Source of the DNA: Phosphoribacter sp037045045
Lineage (GTDB): Bacteria > Actinomycetota > Actinomycetes > Actinomycetales > Dermatophilaceae
DNA: 64,000 nucleotides
Direction: 5' to 3'
NCBI GenBank assembly: GCA_037045045.1
Contig: JBAOHL010000004.1
Location: 62,001 to 126,000 of the forward strand
Below are positions 17,092-26,249 of the stretch, piece after piece. Within the stretch, counting starts at the first letter, position 1, and every line of letters begins with the position of its first letter. The notes beneath the pieces were generated by a model. That model saw nothing but the letters and a program-made list of their open reading frames with translations, ran no database searches and was not told the DNA's origin. The position numbers and the translations under genes are program-made.

Positions 17092-17742
17092 ATGAGGCGC
17101 CCCGAAGACCCCACCCCCCTCGGGGTCGCCTCGTGGACTGCCGAGGCGGCGTCGTCGAGTGCCACCTCGGCTGCCTGGGACGGTGACTCCACGCTGCGCA
17201 CTTCCGCTCGGTTGGCGTCGGCTCTCGAACGCATCGGCGCGGCCCGTCGGATGCTCGTCCAGGACATCGCCACGCGCAACGGGCTATCGGTCCTGCAGGT
17301 CAAGATCCTCAACCACGTGGGGACCACCGGTCCGGCGAATATCACGGCTCTGGCCGGTGCGCTTGGGGTCAGCATGCCGACGGTCTCCGACGCCAACGCC
17401 GCCCTGCGCCACAAGGGAATGGTCGAGCAGCGGACCGGCGCAGACGCCCGCCGCCGGACGGTCCACCTGACCCGCGGCGGCCGTGCCATGGCCCGACGCA
17501 TCGAGGCCGACCTGGAACCCTTCCGGCGTGCCTGTGAGAGCGCCGGACCGGTCGGGCTCGGCGCCGCACTCGCCGTCATTCACGGGCTATGGCGCGAGGG
17601 CATTCTCGCCGTCGACCGGTCGTGCGCGACGTGCCGTCACCACGTCGAGGGATCCACCAGCGTCGGCCGGTGCGACCTGCTCGGCATCGACCTCACGACG
17701 GACTCCCTCCGCGTCGACTGCCCCGAACACGTGTCCGCCTGA
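17092..17742 (+). CDS. MarR-family regulator with a C-terminal Cys/His cluster
   Basis: 216 aa. The winged helix covers about residues 45-140 (ITALAGALGVSMPTVSDANAALRHKGMV). The C-terminal 50 residues carry CATCRHH, then RCDLLGID and finally CPEH, giving four Cys and several His that could bind zinc or an iron-sulfur cluster. MarR proteins with this kind of tail occur in other bacteria; their ligand is not known to me. It is transcribed away from the protoglobin gene, and repression of that gene and itself through the intervening palindromes is the obvious model. Confidence 0.85.
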   Translation: MRRPEDPTPLGVASWTAEAASSSATSAAWDGDSTLRTSARLASALERIGAARRMLVQDIATRNGLSVLQVKILNHVGTTGPANITALAGALGVSMPTVSDANAALRHKGMVEQRTGADARRRTVHLTRGGRAMARRIEADLEPFRRACESAGPVGLGAALAVIHGLWREGILAVDRSCATCRHHVEGSTSVGRCDLLGIDLTTDSLRVDCPEHVSA

Positions 17743-17852
17743 GACGCCGGCTGCGATCCCCTCGGGGTGCCGATAGCCATCCGAGCCTGTCGTGACGCCC
17801 TGGGGCATTGACATCCCCCGGCGAGGTCCGTCACGATGCGTGGGTCAACTGC

Positions 17853-17878
17853 ATTCGGTATTCGGTATGCCGTACGTA
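17853..17878 (+). promoter_or_regulatory. Putative GntR-type operator upstream of the amine permease
   Basis: Repeated CGGTAT units followed by GCCGTAC lie 40-65 bp before the permease start. They resemble the GTATACCGTATACCGTAC element found before glxB in the same cluster. A GntR (FCD) regulator encoded within the cluster is the candidate ligand. Confidence 0.4.
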
Positions 17879-17916
17879 GCGGCAATCCCTCCTCACTGGC
17901 CCGAAGCGGAGGAACG

Positions 17917-19393
17917 ATGGCTGTCGACAACCCCGAGAAGGCAGGCTCTCCCGTTCGGCTGCACCGCCGGTCCTTGGGCGTGCCCCATATCGTCTTCTTC
18001 GTCGTCGCTGCCTCCGCGCCGCTGACCGTCGCCGCGGGCGGAGTGCCTGTCTCGTTCGCCGTGACCTCGTTGACCGGGATCCCGCTCGTCTACGTGATCA
18101 TCGCGGCGATCCTGCTCGTCTTCACCGTCGGCTATGCGGCCATGAGCCGGCACGTGACCAACGCCGGCGCCTTCTACACCTATGTGAGCCGAGGGCTTGG
18201 TCAGGCTTGGGGCGTCGGGGCCGCCCTGGTCGCGGTGGTGGCCTACAACGCCATGCAGGTAGGCATCTACGGCCTTTACGGGTTCGCTGCCTCCGGCGCG
18301 CTGGAGACGTTCTTCGGCGTGCAGGTCTCGTGGGTTGTCCCCGTGCTCGTCACCATGGCCATCATCGGGGGGTTTGGGCGCACTGCAGGTCGACGTCAAC
18401 GCCCGGGTTCTCGGGGTGTTCCTCATCGCCGAGGTCCTCATCGTGCTCTCCTTCGACATCGCCGGGATCACCAAGCCCACCGAGCCGCTCACCGCCGCAC
18501 CGTTCCTGCCCTCGGCTTTGGCGGGCGGTGCGGTCGGGGCGGCCCTGTGCTTCGTCACGGCATCCTTCATGGGATTCGAGTCCGCCGCCATCTACGGCGA
18601 GGAGGCGAAGGATCCCAAGCGCACCGTCGCCCGCGCGACGTACATCGCGGTCTTGCTCATCGGCATCTTCTACGCGTTCACGGCCTGGGCGACGTCGATG
18701 GCGGTCGGGGACAGTCAGGTCATCAGTCGCACCCAAGAACTCGGCGCCAACCTGTTCTTTGTCTATGCCGAGCAGAACGTCGGGCGGTGGTTCGCCGACA
18801 TTGCCACCGTGCTGTTCGTCACGAGCCTCTTCGCGGCCCTCCTGTCGTTCCACAATGCCGTCGCCCGGTACTTCTTCAGCCTGGGACGGGAACGAGTCCT
18901 GCCTCGCGCACTTTCCCGGGTGCAACCACGCACGGGCGCGCCGATCGCCGGGTCGATCGCGCAAACCGTCCTCGCGCTCGTCGTCGTCGTCGTGTTCGGG
19001 GTGGCCGGCAAAGACCCCGTCCTGGGGCTGTTCACCTGGCTGACCAATTTGGGCGCGCTCGGCGTCATCTTCCTCATGGCACTGACGTCGCTTTCCGTCG
19101 TGTTCTACCTGCGCCGCTACAACGAACTGCTTGCCGAACGGACCGCTCATCACGCCGTGGCCTCGGCCATCGCGGCCGTGGCCCTGTTCATCGTGTTCTA
19201 CCTGGCGACGACGAACTTCGACGCCCTCTTGGGGGCCGAGCCAGGCGATCCGATGATCTGGATCCTGCCCGGACTCGTCGTACTGGCCGCCGTCGTCGGT
19301 CTGGCCTTCGGCTGGACGCTTAAGCGAACCCGGCCACACGTCTACGACGGCATCGGGCGTGGCGGCGAGACGGACACCGACGCGGGCGTCTGA
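17917..19393 (+). pseudogene. APC-family amine/amino-acid permease, interrupted by a one-base frameshift
   Basis: A good start (GGAGGAACG then ATG 17917) opens about 150 residues of an APC-superfamily transporter (start MAVDNPEKAGSPVRLHRRSL, then helices 1-4). The homology then continues in the next frame from about 18371 to TGA 19391-19393 (LQVDVNARVLGVFLIAEVL onward, with EEAKDPKRTVARAT typical of the family). The join lies in a GGGGGGTTTGGG run at about 18367-18378; removing one base restores a protein of about 490 aa with roughly 12 helices. It heads the gamma-glutamylation/Glx cluster and would import its amine substrate. It may be a real loss of function or a sequencing error in the homopolymer. 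Confidence 0.88.
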
Positions 19394-19499
19394 CGCGACC
19401 ATCTACGTCACGATCGACCTGCCCGCCCGGACCATCCTTGACGCACGCCGTCTCCCACCCGACCAGGCCCGCTCCGGCCGATGACAAGGAGAACGAGCC

Positions 19500-20852
19500 A
19501 TGAGCCATCTCGACGAGAGTGCGCTGGACGATGCAGTGGCCACCCTGTCAAACGACGGCATCGACGTCGTGCGGCTGACCTATCCCGACCTCACCGGTGT
19601 CGAACGGGGCCGGGACATCCTGGCGAACCGACTGGGTCGGACCGCGGGCGACGGCGTCGCGTTCTGTCGATCCGTCTACGCCACCACGCCCACGGGTGAT
19701 GTCGTGGATATCGAGGGGGGCATGTCGGCCGGCCTGCCCGACGTCGTCGCCTTCCCCGACCTCGCGACGCTCCAGGCCGTGCCTTGGGAGCCTGGCGTCG
19801 CGACGTGCATCGCCGACGTCTTCAACCCCGACGGGTCACCGTCGCAGGAGAGCCCCCGCTATGTCCTCAAGCGCATGATCTCGCAGTTCGACGAGCTGGG
19901 CATGCGGCCCCTCCTCGGCCCCGAATTGGAGTTCTACCTGCTCGAGCCTTGTGCGACGTCGGCAAACGGCTGGCGACGCTACGGAGAGGCTCCCGGAAAT
20001 GTGTACGTCACCGGGCTCAAGGGGGACCCCGACAATGCCCTCCTGAGGTTCCTGCGCCACTTGGCGGCATACAACATCGACGTTTTCGCCGCCAACCACG
20101 AGTTCTCGAGCGGCCAGTTCGAGATCAACCTGTGGCACTCGGATGCACTCAGCGCCGCCGACCGTGCCTTCCGCTTCAAGTGTGCTGTCAAAGAGCTGGC
20201 GCGACAGGAGGGGAAGCTCGCCACGTTCATGGCCAAGCCCGCCAACGACGAAGGCTCGTCAGGGTTCCACGTGCACTTCTCGACCGTGGGTCACGACGGG
20301 GTCTCGCTGTTCGACGATCCCGATGGCGAATTCGGTCTCTCCGACCTGGCCAAGTCGGCAATCGCGGGCGTCCTGCGCCATGCTCCTGCGCTCGCCGCCC
20401 TCTGCAACCCCACCATCAACTCCTACAAGCGGTTCGGGCCAGACACCCTGGCACCGTGGCTCATCGACTGGGGCCTGGACAACCGCAGCGCGATGATCCG
20501 GATCCCCCCGGAACGTGGTCGGGCCGCACGCATGGAGTTGCGGCTTGGGGATGCCAGCGGCAACCCCTACCTCACGTTCGCCGCGCTCTTGGCGGCCGTT
20601 TATCTCGGTATCGAGGACGGGCTCCCCGCACCTGACCCGCTCGAAGGATACGGCTACGACAAGACCCGAGCGGAGCAGATCCCCGCCGATCTGCGATCCG
20701 CCCTGAACGCTCTGGAAGCCGACACCAAGCTCACCGCCATGTTGGGCGACCGGTTCGTCGATACCTTCCTCAACTACAAGCGAAACGAACTCGAACGCTT
20801 CGCCAGTTGGGTCACCGATTGGGAGTTCCGCGAGTACGCCTATCACCTGTGA
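19500..20852 (+). CDS. Glutamine synthetase-like gamma-glutamyl-amine ligase (GmaS/PuuA type)
   Basis: 450 aa, with AAGGAG 12 nt before ATG 19500. Glutamine-synthetase hallmarks are present: metal ligands in GPELEFYLLEP and SSGQFEINL, the ATP/Glu segment GSSGFHVHFS and the Arg-rich NRSAMIRIPPERG. It is shorter and diverged from housekeeping GlnA. Such paralogues ligate glutamate to amines (methylamine, ethanolamine, polyamines) with ATP. The permease before it and the GlxB/C/D, FAD oxidoreductase and aldehyde dehydrogenase after it suggest the first step of an N-alkylglutamate pathway. The amine cannot be read from the sequence. Confidence 0.85.
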   Translation: MSHLDESALDDAVATLSNDGIDVVRLTYPDLTGVERGRDILANRLGRTAGDGVAFCRSVYATTPTGDVVDIEGGMSAGLPDVVAFPDLATLQAVPWEPGVATCIADVFNPDGSPSQESPRYVLKRMISQFDELGMRPLLGPELEFYLLEPCATSANGWRRYGEAPGNVYVTGLKGDPDNALLRFLRHLAAYNIDVFAANHEFSSGQFEINLWHSDALSAADRAFRFKCAVKELARQEGKLATFMAKPANDEGSSGFHVHFSTVGHDGVSLFDDPDGEFGLSDLAKSAIAGVLRHAPALAALCNPTINSYKRFGPDTLAPWLIDWGLDNRSAMIRIPPERGRAARMELRLGDASGNPYLTFAALLAAVYLGIEDGLPAPDPLEGYGYDKTRAEQIPADLRSALNALEADTKLTAMLGDRFVDTFLNYKRNELERFASWVTDWEFREYAYHL

Positions 20853-20927
20853 AAGCCCCCGCAGACCGGCCGCGTTCGTCGGGTCGAAGCCATACCGAGC
20901 TCGAGGGCCTCAGGCCACGTTTACGAT

Positions 20928-21611
20928 ATGCCGGTGCACGAGGTCGAAAAGGCGGTTCCTCCGGTCAGGTCCCTGCGCCCCATCCGGCGCGAAGGGAGCA
21001 GCCTCGCCGACGTCGCCTACCGCAGGATCAGCGAAGCGCTCCTCACCGGCCAGATCCCACCGGGCGAGCGTCTGGTGATGGATCAACTGGCGGATCAACT
21101 GCAGATCAGCCGCACTCCGGTGCGCGACGCCCTGTTGCGCCTGGAGCGAGAGAACCTCATCGAGCCGACCGGGAGGCGAGGTTACGTCGTCCGGGTGATG
21201 ACCTCCGACGACGCCGTGCACCTGTACGAAGCTCGCGCGGCGATCGAGGGGTTCGCGGCCCTGCGGGTCGCCGAGATAGGCAAGCCGGCCATCGACCACG
21301 TGCGCCGGGCGATCACGGCCGCGAAGGGCACCAACACCGACGCACGCAGCGCCTTCGACGCGAATCTGGGCATCCACCGAGCGGTAGTCGAGGCAGCGGC
21401 GAACCCGGCGCTGCTCGAGCTCTTCGACGACATCTGGCAGCGGGCGCTGGGGCTCGCCCTCTTCGCCGACTTCTTCAGCCACGACCATCAACGACTTCCC
21501 GCCGACAAGGCCCACCAGCCCCTGCTCACGGCGTTCGGCAAGGGCGCCGACGCAAGCTTCGAGGCCATGCGCGACCACATCCGCGCCGGCCTGCGCGTGC
21601 ACGACCGTTGA
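20928..21611 (+). CDS. GntR-family regulator, FCD subfamily
   Basis: 227 aa. The N-terminal winged helix (residues 25-90) includes LADQLQISRTPVRDALLRLERENLI, the classic GntR recognition segment. The C-terminal all-helical FCD ligand domain has the metal-site pattern expected for carboxylate ligands (FDANLGIHRAV, then H in FFSHDHQR). It is encoded between the ligase and glxB. Direct repeats of GTATACC just downstream and a related element before the permease are probable operators. The ligand may be a pathway intermediate such as a gamma-glutamyl-amide or N-alkylglutamate. No strong ribosome site is seen before ATG 20928. Confidence 0.88.
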   Translation: MPVHEVEKAVPPVRSLRPIRREGSSLADVAYRRISEALLTGQIPPGERLVMDQLADQLQISRTPVRDALLRLERENLIEPTGRRGYVVRVMTSDDAVHLYEARAAIEGFAALRVAEIGKPAIDHVRRAITAAKGTNTDARSAFDANLGIHRAVVEAAANPALLELFDDIWQRALGLALFADFFSHDHQRLPADKAHQPLLTAFGKGADASFEAMRDHIRAGLRVHDR

Positions 21612-21653
21612 CCCCGAGGGGGTCCGCCTACTCCTTGCATCCTCCCGAGCGCC

Positions 21654-21672
21654 CGTATACCGTATACCGTAC
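21654..21672 (+). promoter_or_regulatory. Tandem GTATACC element before glxB, putative GntR operator
   Basis: CGTATACCGTATACCGTAC contains two perfect GTATAC palindromes 7 bp apart, about 55 bp before the glxB start. In such G+C-rich DNA this AT-rich repeat stands out. It probably binds the GntR regulator encoded immediately upstream. Confidence 0.6.
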
Positions 21673-21724
21673 AGCCGGCCACAGCGTGACGTGACGGACC
21701 AGTGCCGGACGGAACGGAGGCATT

Positions 21725-22669
21725 GTGTGCGGGATCTCAGGTCGGATCAGGAGGACCGTCGGGCCGGTCGGCCGCGAGGTCGTCGAGTTGGCCGCCCGGA
21801 TGCGCCATCGTGGGCCTGACTCGACCGGCTTCGGCATTTACGGGATGCCGCGTGAGTCCGGGCTCGTGGTCCGGGCTTTCCTCGATGACAGGCGGGGCCT
21901 GGACGGCGCGTTGGAGACGCTCCGGTCGGTGACGAGAGAGGCCGGCAGCGACTTCACCGCGGACCCGACGTGGGACGACACGAGCCAGCCACACGTGCTC
22001 ATCCGGGCCGAGATCGGCGACCTCGCGGACCTCGGTGCCTGGACGCTCGCGGTCGACGATGCGACCGATCTCCAGATCCTCTCGGTGGGTCGCTCGCTGG
22101 AAATCATCAAGGACATCGGCGACGCCCGCGAGGTGGACGACAAGCACCACGTCTCCGCGATGACCGGTACGCACGCGCTATCGAGCATGCGCCTGGCCAC
22201 CGAGTCGCTCGTCTCGCCGATCGCCAGCCACCCCTTCTGGGCGCGGCCCTTCTCCGACGTGTGCATCGTGCACAACGGCCAGCTGACGAACTACTACCTG
22301 TGGCGACGCAAGCTGGAACGTGCCGGATACCACTTCTCCAGCGAGAACGACTCCGAGCTCATCGCGGTGTGGAACTCGGTGCAGATGAGCCGGGGCCAGA
22401 CCCTGGAGCAGTCGCTGCGCGCGAGCCTCGACGAGCTGGACGGAGTGTTCACCTATCTGCTCGCGACCCCCGACAGCATCGGCATGGCCAAGGACCGGTG
22501 GGCGATGAAGCCGCTGATCGGACTGCAGGCCGACGACGGGCTGACCCTCGCGACGGAGGAACAGGCACTGCGCGCCCTCTATCGGGAAGAAGTCCCCGTG
22601 ACGAACTACGACGGGCGCTCGCTCACCGAGGTCTGGCCTGTCGTCACGGCACCAGGGCGTGCGGCGTGA
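21725..22669 (+). CDS. glxB: Class II glutamine amidotransferase domain protein (GlxB/MgsA-like)
   Basis: 314 aa with GGAGG before GTG 21725. The start is fixed by the Ntn-hydrolase rule: MCGISGRI puts the nucleophilic Cys at position 2. The domain corresponds to the amidotransferase part of glutamate synthase (RHRGPDSTGFGIYG, then HNGQLTNYY and the END motif in SSENDSELI). In N-methylglutamate synthase the equivalent subunit releases the amide or amine from glutamine or gamma-glutamylmethylamide. The stop overlaps the glxC start (GTGA). Three separate subunits replace the single large GltB chain. Confidence 0.9.
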   Translation: MCGISGRIRRTVGPVGREVVELAARMRHRGPDSTGFGIYGMPRESGLVVRAFLDDRRGLDGALETLRSVTREAGSDFTADPTWDDTSQPHVLIRAEIGDLADLGAWTLAVDDATDLQILSVGRSLEIIKDIGDAREVDDKHHVSAMTGTHALSSMRLATESLVSPIASHPFWARPFSDVCIVHNGQLTNYYLWRRKLERAGYHFSSENDSELIAVWNSVQMSRGQTLEQSLRASLDELDGVFTYLLATPDSIGMAKDRWAMKPLIGLQADDGLTLATEEQALRALYREEVPVTNYDGRSLTEVWPVVTAPGRAA

Positions 22670-23370
22670 GCAGCGACCCGGCCCCGGTCGAGGTCCTCGC
22701 CGGCGAACGCCCGCTGCGCGAGGTCAACCGCGAGATCCGGGCGGCCGTCGCCGAGGGCCGTGACGTCGTCGTCAACGAGCCGCTCTCGCGCCACAACCTC
22801 GCGGTCGCACTCACCGGCACCGGCCGGGTGCGCCTGCGTGGTAGCGCGGGCTACTACTGCGCAGGCCTGTGCGCGGGGCCGGAAATCCACGTCGAAGGCA
22901 ACGTCGGGTGGGGGGCCGGCGAGGCCTTGGCCTCCGGGCTGCTGCGCGTCGACGGTAATGCCGGCATGAGCGCCGGCGCCTCGATGCGCGGTGGCACGGT
23001 GCACATCAAGGGCGACGCCGGGCCTCGGACGGGGATCGCCATGAAGGGCGGCAACCTCGTCGTCGAAGGCGACGTGGGCTACTCCAGCGGCTTCATGGCA
23101 CACGCCGGGCGACTCATCGTCTGCGGCGACGCACTGGCGTCGATCGCCGACTCCCTGTGGATGGGCACGGTGTGGGTAGCCGGACAGATCAGGTCGCTGG
23201 GCATCGACGCGCGGGTCATCGAACCGCACGAGGACGAACGTCGAGAGGTCGACGACCTGCTCCTCTCGTTGGGAGTCCCCAAGGCGGACCGCGACTGGAA
23301 GCAGATCGTCGCTGCGGAAGGGCTCTGGTACTTCGAGGCAAGGGACGCGAAGAAGTGGCTGATGATATGA
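22666..23370 (+). CDS. glxC: GXGXG-domain protein (GlxC/MgsB-like)
   Basis: 234 aa, GTG 22666 overlapping the glxB stop. Residues 45-190 form the right-handed beta-helix of the glutamate synthase alpha domain, with repeated G-G-x-A-G/GDAG patterns (VEGNVGWGAGEALASG, IKGDAGPRTGIAMKGG). In glutamate synthase this domain is structural; as a separate subunit it occurs in GlxC and in MgsB of N-methylglutamate synthase. The stop overlaps the start of glxD (ATGA). Confidence 0.9.
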   Translation: MSSDPAPVEVLAGERPLREVNREIRAAVAEGRDVVVNEPLSRHNLAVALTGTGRVRLRGSAGYYCAGLCAGPEIHVEGNVGWGAGEALASGLLRVDGNAGMSAGASMRGGTVHIKGDAGPRTGIAMKGGNLVVEGDVGYSSGFMAHAGRLIVCGDALASIADSLWMGTVWVAGQIRSLGIDARVIEPHEDERREVDDLLLSLGVPKADRDWKQIVAAEGLWYFEARDAKKWLMI

Positions 23371-24764
23371 GCGAGGCCCAGACCTTCGGCCAGGAAGACC
23401 TGGTCATGTTCGCCGATGGCGCCGACCCCGCTCGGCCTGCGGGCATCGTGTCGTCGTATGCGCCCGCCCGATCGGCGCGCTGGACCCGCGAGGCGATCGC
23501 CGACATCCACGCGAAGGCCCAACTTGGCCGCTACCAGTTGCGCGGGTGGTCCACCTTCCAGCGCAACCTGCCGACCTTCGACGACCTCGTCTTCCAGCCG
23601 GCCACGATGACCCGGCTGCCGTTGGAGGGATATCGCGAATCCTGTGACACCCGGACCGTGCTCGGCGACGGGTTGGGCCTGGTGGAGAACCCCATCGAGT
23701 TGGACATCCCCATCTACATCGCGTCGATGAGTTTCGGTGCCCTCTCGGCCAATGCGAAGGCGGCCCTCGGGCGCGGCGCCCGCAAGGCGGGGACCATGAC
23801 CTGCACCGGCGAGGGCGGCATGCTCGCCGAGGAACGCGCCGAGAACCGCACCCTCGTCTACCAGATGACGCCCTCGCGATACCTCCTCGACCTCGACCAC
23901 ATCCGCCAGGCCGACGCCATCGAGATTGCCGTCGGGCAGGGGGCCAAGCCGGGAACCGGCGGGTTGCTGCTCGGCATGAAGGTGTCGCAGCGGGTCGCCG
24001 ACATGCGCACCCTGCCCGCCGGTGTCGACCAGCGCTCGACGGTGCGCCACCCCGACTTCATGGGCGCCGACGACATGGCGATCAAGATCGCCGAGATTCG
24101 CGAGGCCACCGACTACAAGGTGCCCATCTTCGTCAAGATGGGCGCAACGCGGCCCTACTACGACACCGCCATCGCCGCCAAGACCGGCGCCGACGTCGTC
24201 GTCATCGACGGGATGGAGGGTGGCACCGGTGCGAGCCCGGAGCTGCTCCTCGACCACACCGGCGTCCCCACTCTCGCCGCGATCCCGGCGGCGCGTCGAG
24301 CCCTCGACGACACCGGGATGTCGGACAAGGTCAAGCTCGTGGCGGCGGGCGGCATCCGCTCGGGCGCCGACGTGGCCAAGGCATTGGCCCTCGGTGCCGA
24401 CTGCGTGATGATCGGCACCGCCGCGATGATCGCGCTCGGGTGCAACACTCCGCGCTACATCGGGGACTACACCGCACTCGGCACCGAGCCGGGGGCTTGC
24501 CACCACTGCCACACCGGCCTCTGCCCGGTCGGAGTTGCCACCCAGGACCCCGACCTCACCGCCCGAGTCGACGTGGACGCGGCGGCCGAACGGATCTACC
24601 GCTTCCTCACGGCGCTGACGATGGAGGCCTCCATCCTCGCGAAGGCCTGTGGCAAGTCGAGCCTGCACAACCTCGAGCCCGAGGACCTGCGCGCCCTCAC
24701 CCTCGAGGCCAGCGCGTTCACCGGCATCTCGTTGATCGGAACCGACCGGCCCTTCACCTGGTAA
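23367..24764 (+). CDS. glxD: Glutamate synthase FMN-domain subunit (GlxD/MgsC-like)
   Basis: 465 aa from ATG 23367, overlapping the glxC stop. It is the FMN- and iron-sulfur-binding barrel of glutamate synthase: IYIASMSFGALSANAKAALG, the GEGGM loop, FVKMGATRPYYD, AAGGIRSGADVAKALALGAD for FMN phosphate, and CHHCHTGLCPVGVATQ for a [3Fe-4S]-type cluster. With GlxB and GlxC it would move an amino or alkylamino group to a 2-oxo acid. In the N-methylglutamate pathway the product is N-methylglutamate. Confidence 0.92.
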   Translation: MSEAQTFGQEDLVMFADGADPARPAGIVSSYAPARSARWTREAIADIHAKAQLGRYQLRGWSTFQRNLPTFDDLVFQPATMTRLPLEGYRESCDTRTVLGDGLGLVENPIELDIPIYIASMSFGALSANAKAALGRGARKAGTMTCTGEGGMLAEERAENRTLVYQMTPSRYLLDLDHIRQADAIEIAVGQGAKPGTGGLLLGMKVSQRVADMRTLPAGVDQRSTVRHPDFMGADDMAIKIAEIREATDYKVPIFVKMGATRPYYDTAIAAKTGADVVVIDGMEGGTGASPELLLDHTGVPTLAAIPAARRALDDTGMSDKVKLVAAGGIRSGADVAKALALGADCVMIGTAAMIALGCNTPRYIGDYTALGTEPGACHHCHTGLCPVGVATQDPDLTARVDVDAAAERIYRFLTALTMEASILAKACGKSSLHNLEPEDLRALTLEASAFTGISLIGTDRPFTW

Positions 24765-24828
24765 GGGCGACCGTCACGTCCGCGGGGCCTCTCCGGTCAC
24801 GGCGGCATTTGCGCGAAGGCGGGTCAAG

Positions 24829-26181
24829 ATGAGTGATCGTGCGCAGGGCGGCTCCCCGAGCGCCGACGGGAGCGGCTCGCCCCGGTGGCACTCGGTCGTC
24901 GGCTCCGACCAACCACCACGCCGGGCTGACGTCGTCGTCGTCGGTGGCGGCATCGTCGGCTTGGCGGCGGCATACGAGCTGGCGGTCCGGGGCCTCCAGG
25001 TATGCGTCCTCGACCGCGGCGCGGCGGGGGCGGCGCAATCGACCCGCAGCTGGGGCTTTATCCGACAGCAGGGCCGGTCGGTGGAAGAGCTGCCACTGAT
25101 GATCGAGGCCAACCGGATGTGGCGCGAGCTGGAGGCGCGCCTCGAGTGCGACATCGAGTGGATTCAAGGCGGCAACCTGCGCCTCACCGACAACGCCGAC
25201 CGGGTCGAGGACTACGGGCGCTGGATCGAGGTGGCCAGATCCTTCGGCTTGGACAGCCGGGTCGCGTCGCCGGACGAGGTCGGCCAGATTCTCCCCGGAT
25301 TCACCGGGCGCTACCTCACGGCGATCTTCACCCCCAGCGACGGTCAGGTAAACACGGTCAAGGTCGTGGCCGGCTACCTGGGGGCCCTGCGCAGCCTGGC
25401 CACCCAGATCTACGAACATGCCCAGGTCACGTCGATCGTCACGTCCGGCGGCCGCGTTGCCGGGGTGTTGACGAGGGACGGATTCATCGCCGCACCGCGA
25501 GTCGTTCTCGCTGCCGGCGTCGGGTCGACGGCGCTGCTACGCCCCCTCGGGCTCGACGTCCCGGCGCACTTCGTCGGGCAGACCGTCGCGCTGACGACAG
25601 CCGTGCCGAGGCTGACGCAGGCATGCGTGTGGACCGGCGAAATCGGGTTCCGGCAGGCGCCTTCCGGGGCGATCGTGCTGTCCTCGGGCGGGCGGGGCGA
25701 CGTCAAATTCGACCTCGCGTCGTTGAGCACCCTCGCGTCGCCGCGCCAGATGTCGCAGGCCGTGCCGATGTTCTGGAAGAACCGGGAGTACCTGCGGGTA
25801 CGTCCTCGGGAGGTCGTCGGCGCCGTGCGGCACCGCCACGACGGCGGGCTGTTCGCCGACACCCCGTCGTACGCCGACGTCGACCACTCGCTCGCCGTGC
25901 TGGCGCGGTACTTTCCCCAGCTGACGTGCGATGTCGCCGTGGCATGGGCGGGCACGATCGACGGGACACCGGACGCCCTGCCGATCATCGAGGCCGTGGA
26001 TCGGCCGTCCGGCCTCGTCGTGGCCACGGGCATGAGCGGCCATGGCTTCGGCATCGCGCCCTCGGTGGGCAAGGTCGTCGCGGATCTCGTAACCGGCACG
26101 CACACCGACCATGACCTCAGGCCCTTCCGGCTGAAACGGTTTCGCGAGGGCGAGGCCAAGGCGCCGGCGCACCTGCTCTGA
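24829..26181 (+). CDS. FAD-dependent oxidoreductase, D-amino-acid/sarcosine oxidase superfamily
   Basis: 450 aa. After about 35 disordered residues comes the dinucleotide motif VVVVGGGIVGLAAAYELAVRG, followed by the DAO-fold substrate domain and a C-terminal GMSGHGFGIAPSVGK that closes over FAD. Enzymes of this family oxidise N-alkyl amino acids to the free amino acid and an aldehyde. Here it could split an N-alkylglutamate into glutamate and the aldehyde taken by the next gene. It is a single chain, not the four-subunit N-methylglutamate dehydrogenase. D-amino-acid dehydrogenase activity is the alternative. Confidence 0.85.
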   Translation: MSDRAQGGSPSADGSGSPRWHSVVGSDQPPRRADVVVVGGGIVGLAAAYELAVRGLQVCVLDRGAAGAAQSTRSWGFIRQQGRSVEELPLMIEANRMWRELEARLECDIEWIQGGNLRLTDNADRVEDYGRWIEVARSFGLDSRVASPDEVGQILPGFTGRYLTAIFTPSDGQVNTVKVVAGYLGALRSLATQIYEHAQVTSIVTSGGRVAGVLTRDGFIAAPRVVLAAGVGSTALLRPLGLDVPAHFVGQTVALTTAVPRLTQACVWTGEIGFRQAPSGAIVLSSGGRGDVKFDLASLSTLASPRQMSQAVPMFWKNREYLRVRPREVVGAVRHRHDGGLFADTPSYADVDHSLAVLARYFPQLTCDVAVAWAGTIDGTPDALPIIEAVDRPSGLVVATGMSGHGFGIAPSVGKVVADLVTGTHTDHDLRPFRLKRFREGEAKAPAHLL

Positions 26182-26249
26182 CCCCGACGACCGACGGCGA
26201 GTATGCCGCGCGGTGCGACAACGATGCGGAATACAACGTGAGGAGAACG

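Noticed and set aside
18360..18385. Programmed frameshift in the permease
   Set aside because: The G run could be slippery, but no downstream structure or known example in this transporter family supports it. A sequencing error or a simple mutation is more likely.
19500..20852. Housekeeping glutamine synthetase
   Set aside because: The sequence is diverged from GlnA, and the setting with a permease, GntR, GlxBCD and amine oxidase-like genes fits a catabolic gamma-glutamyl-amine ligase better.
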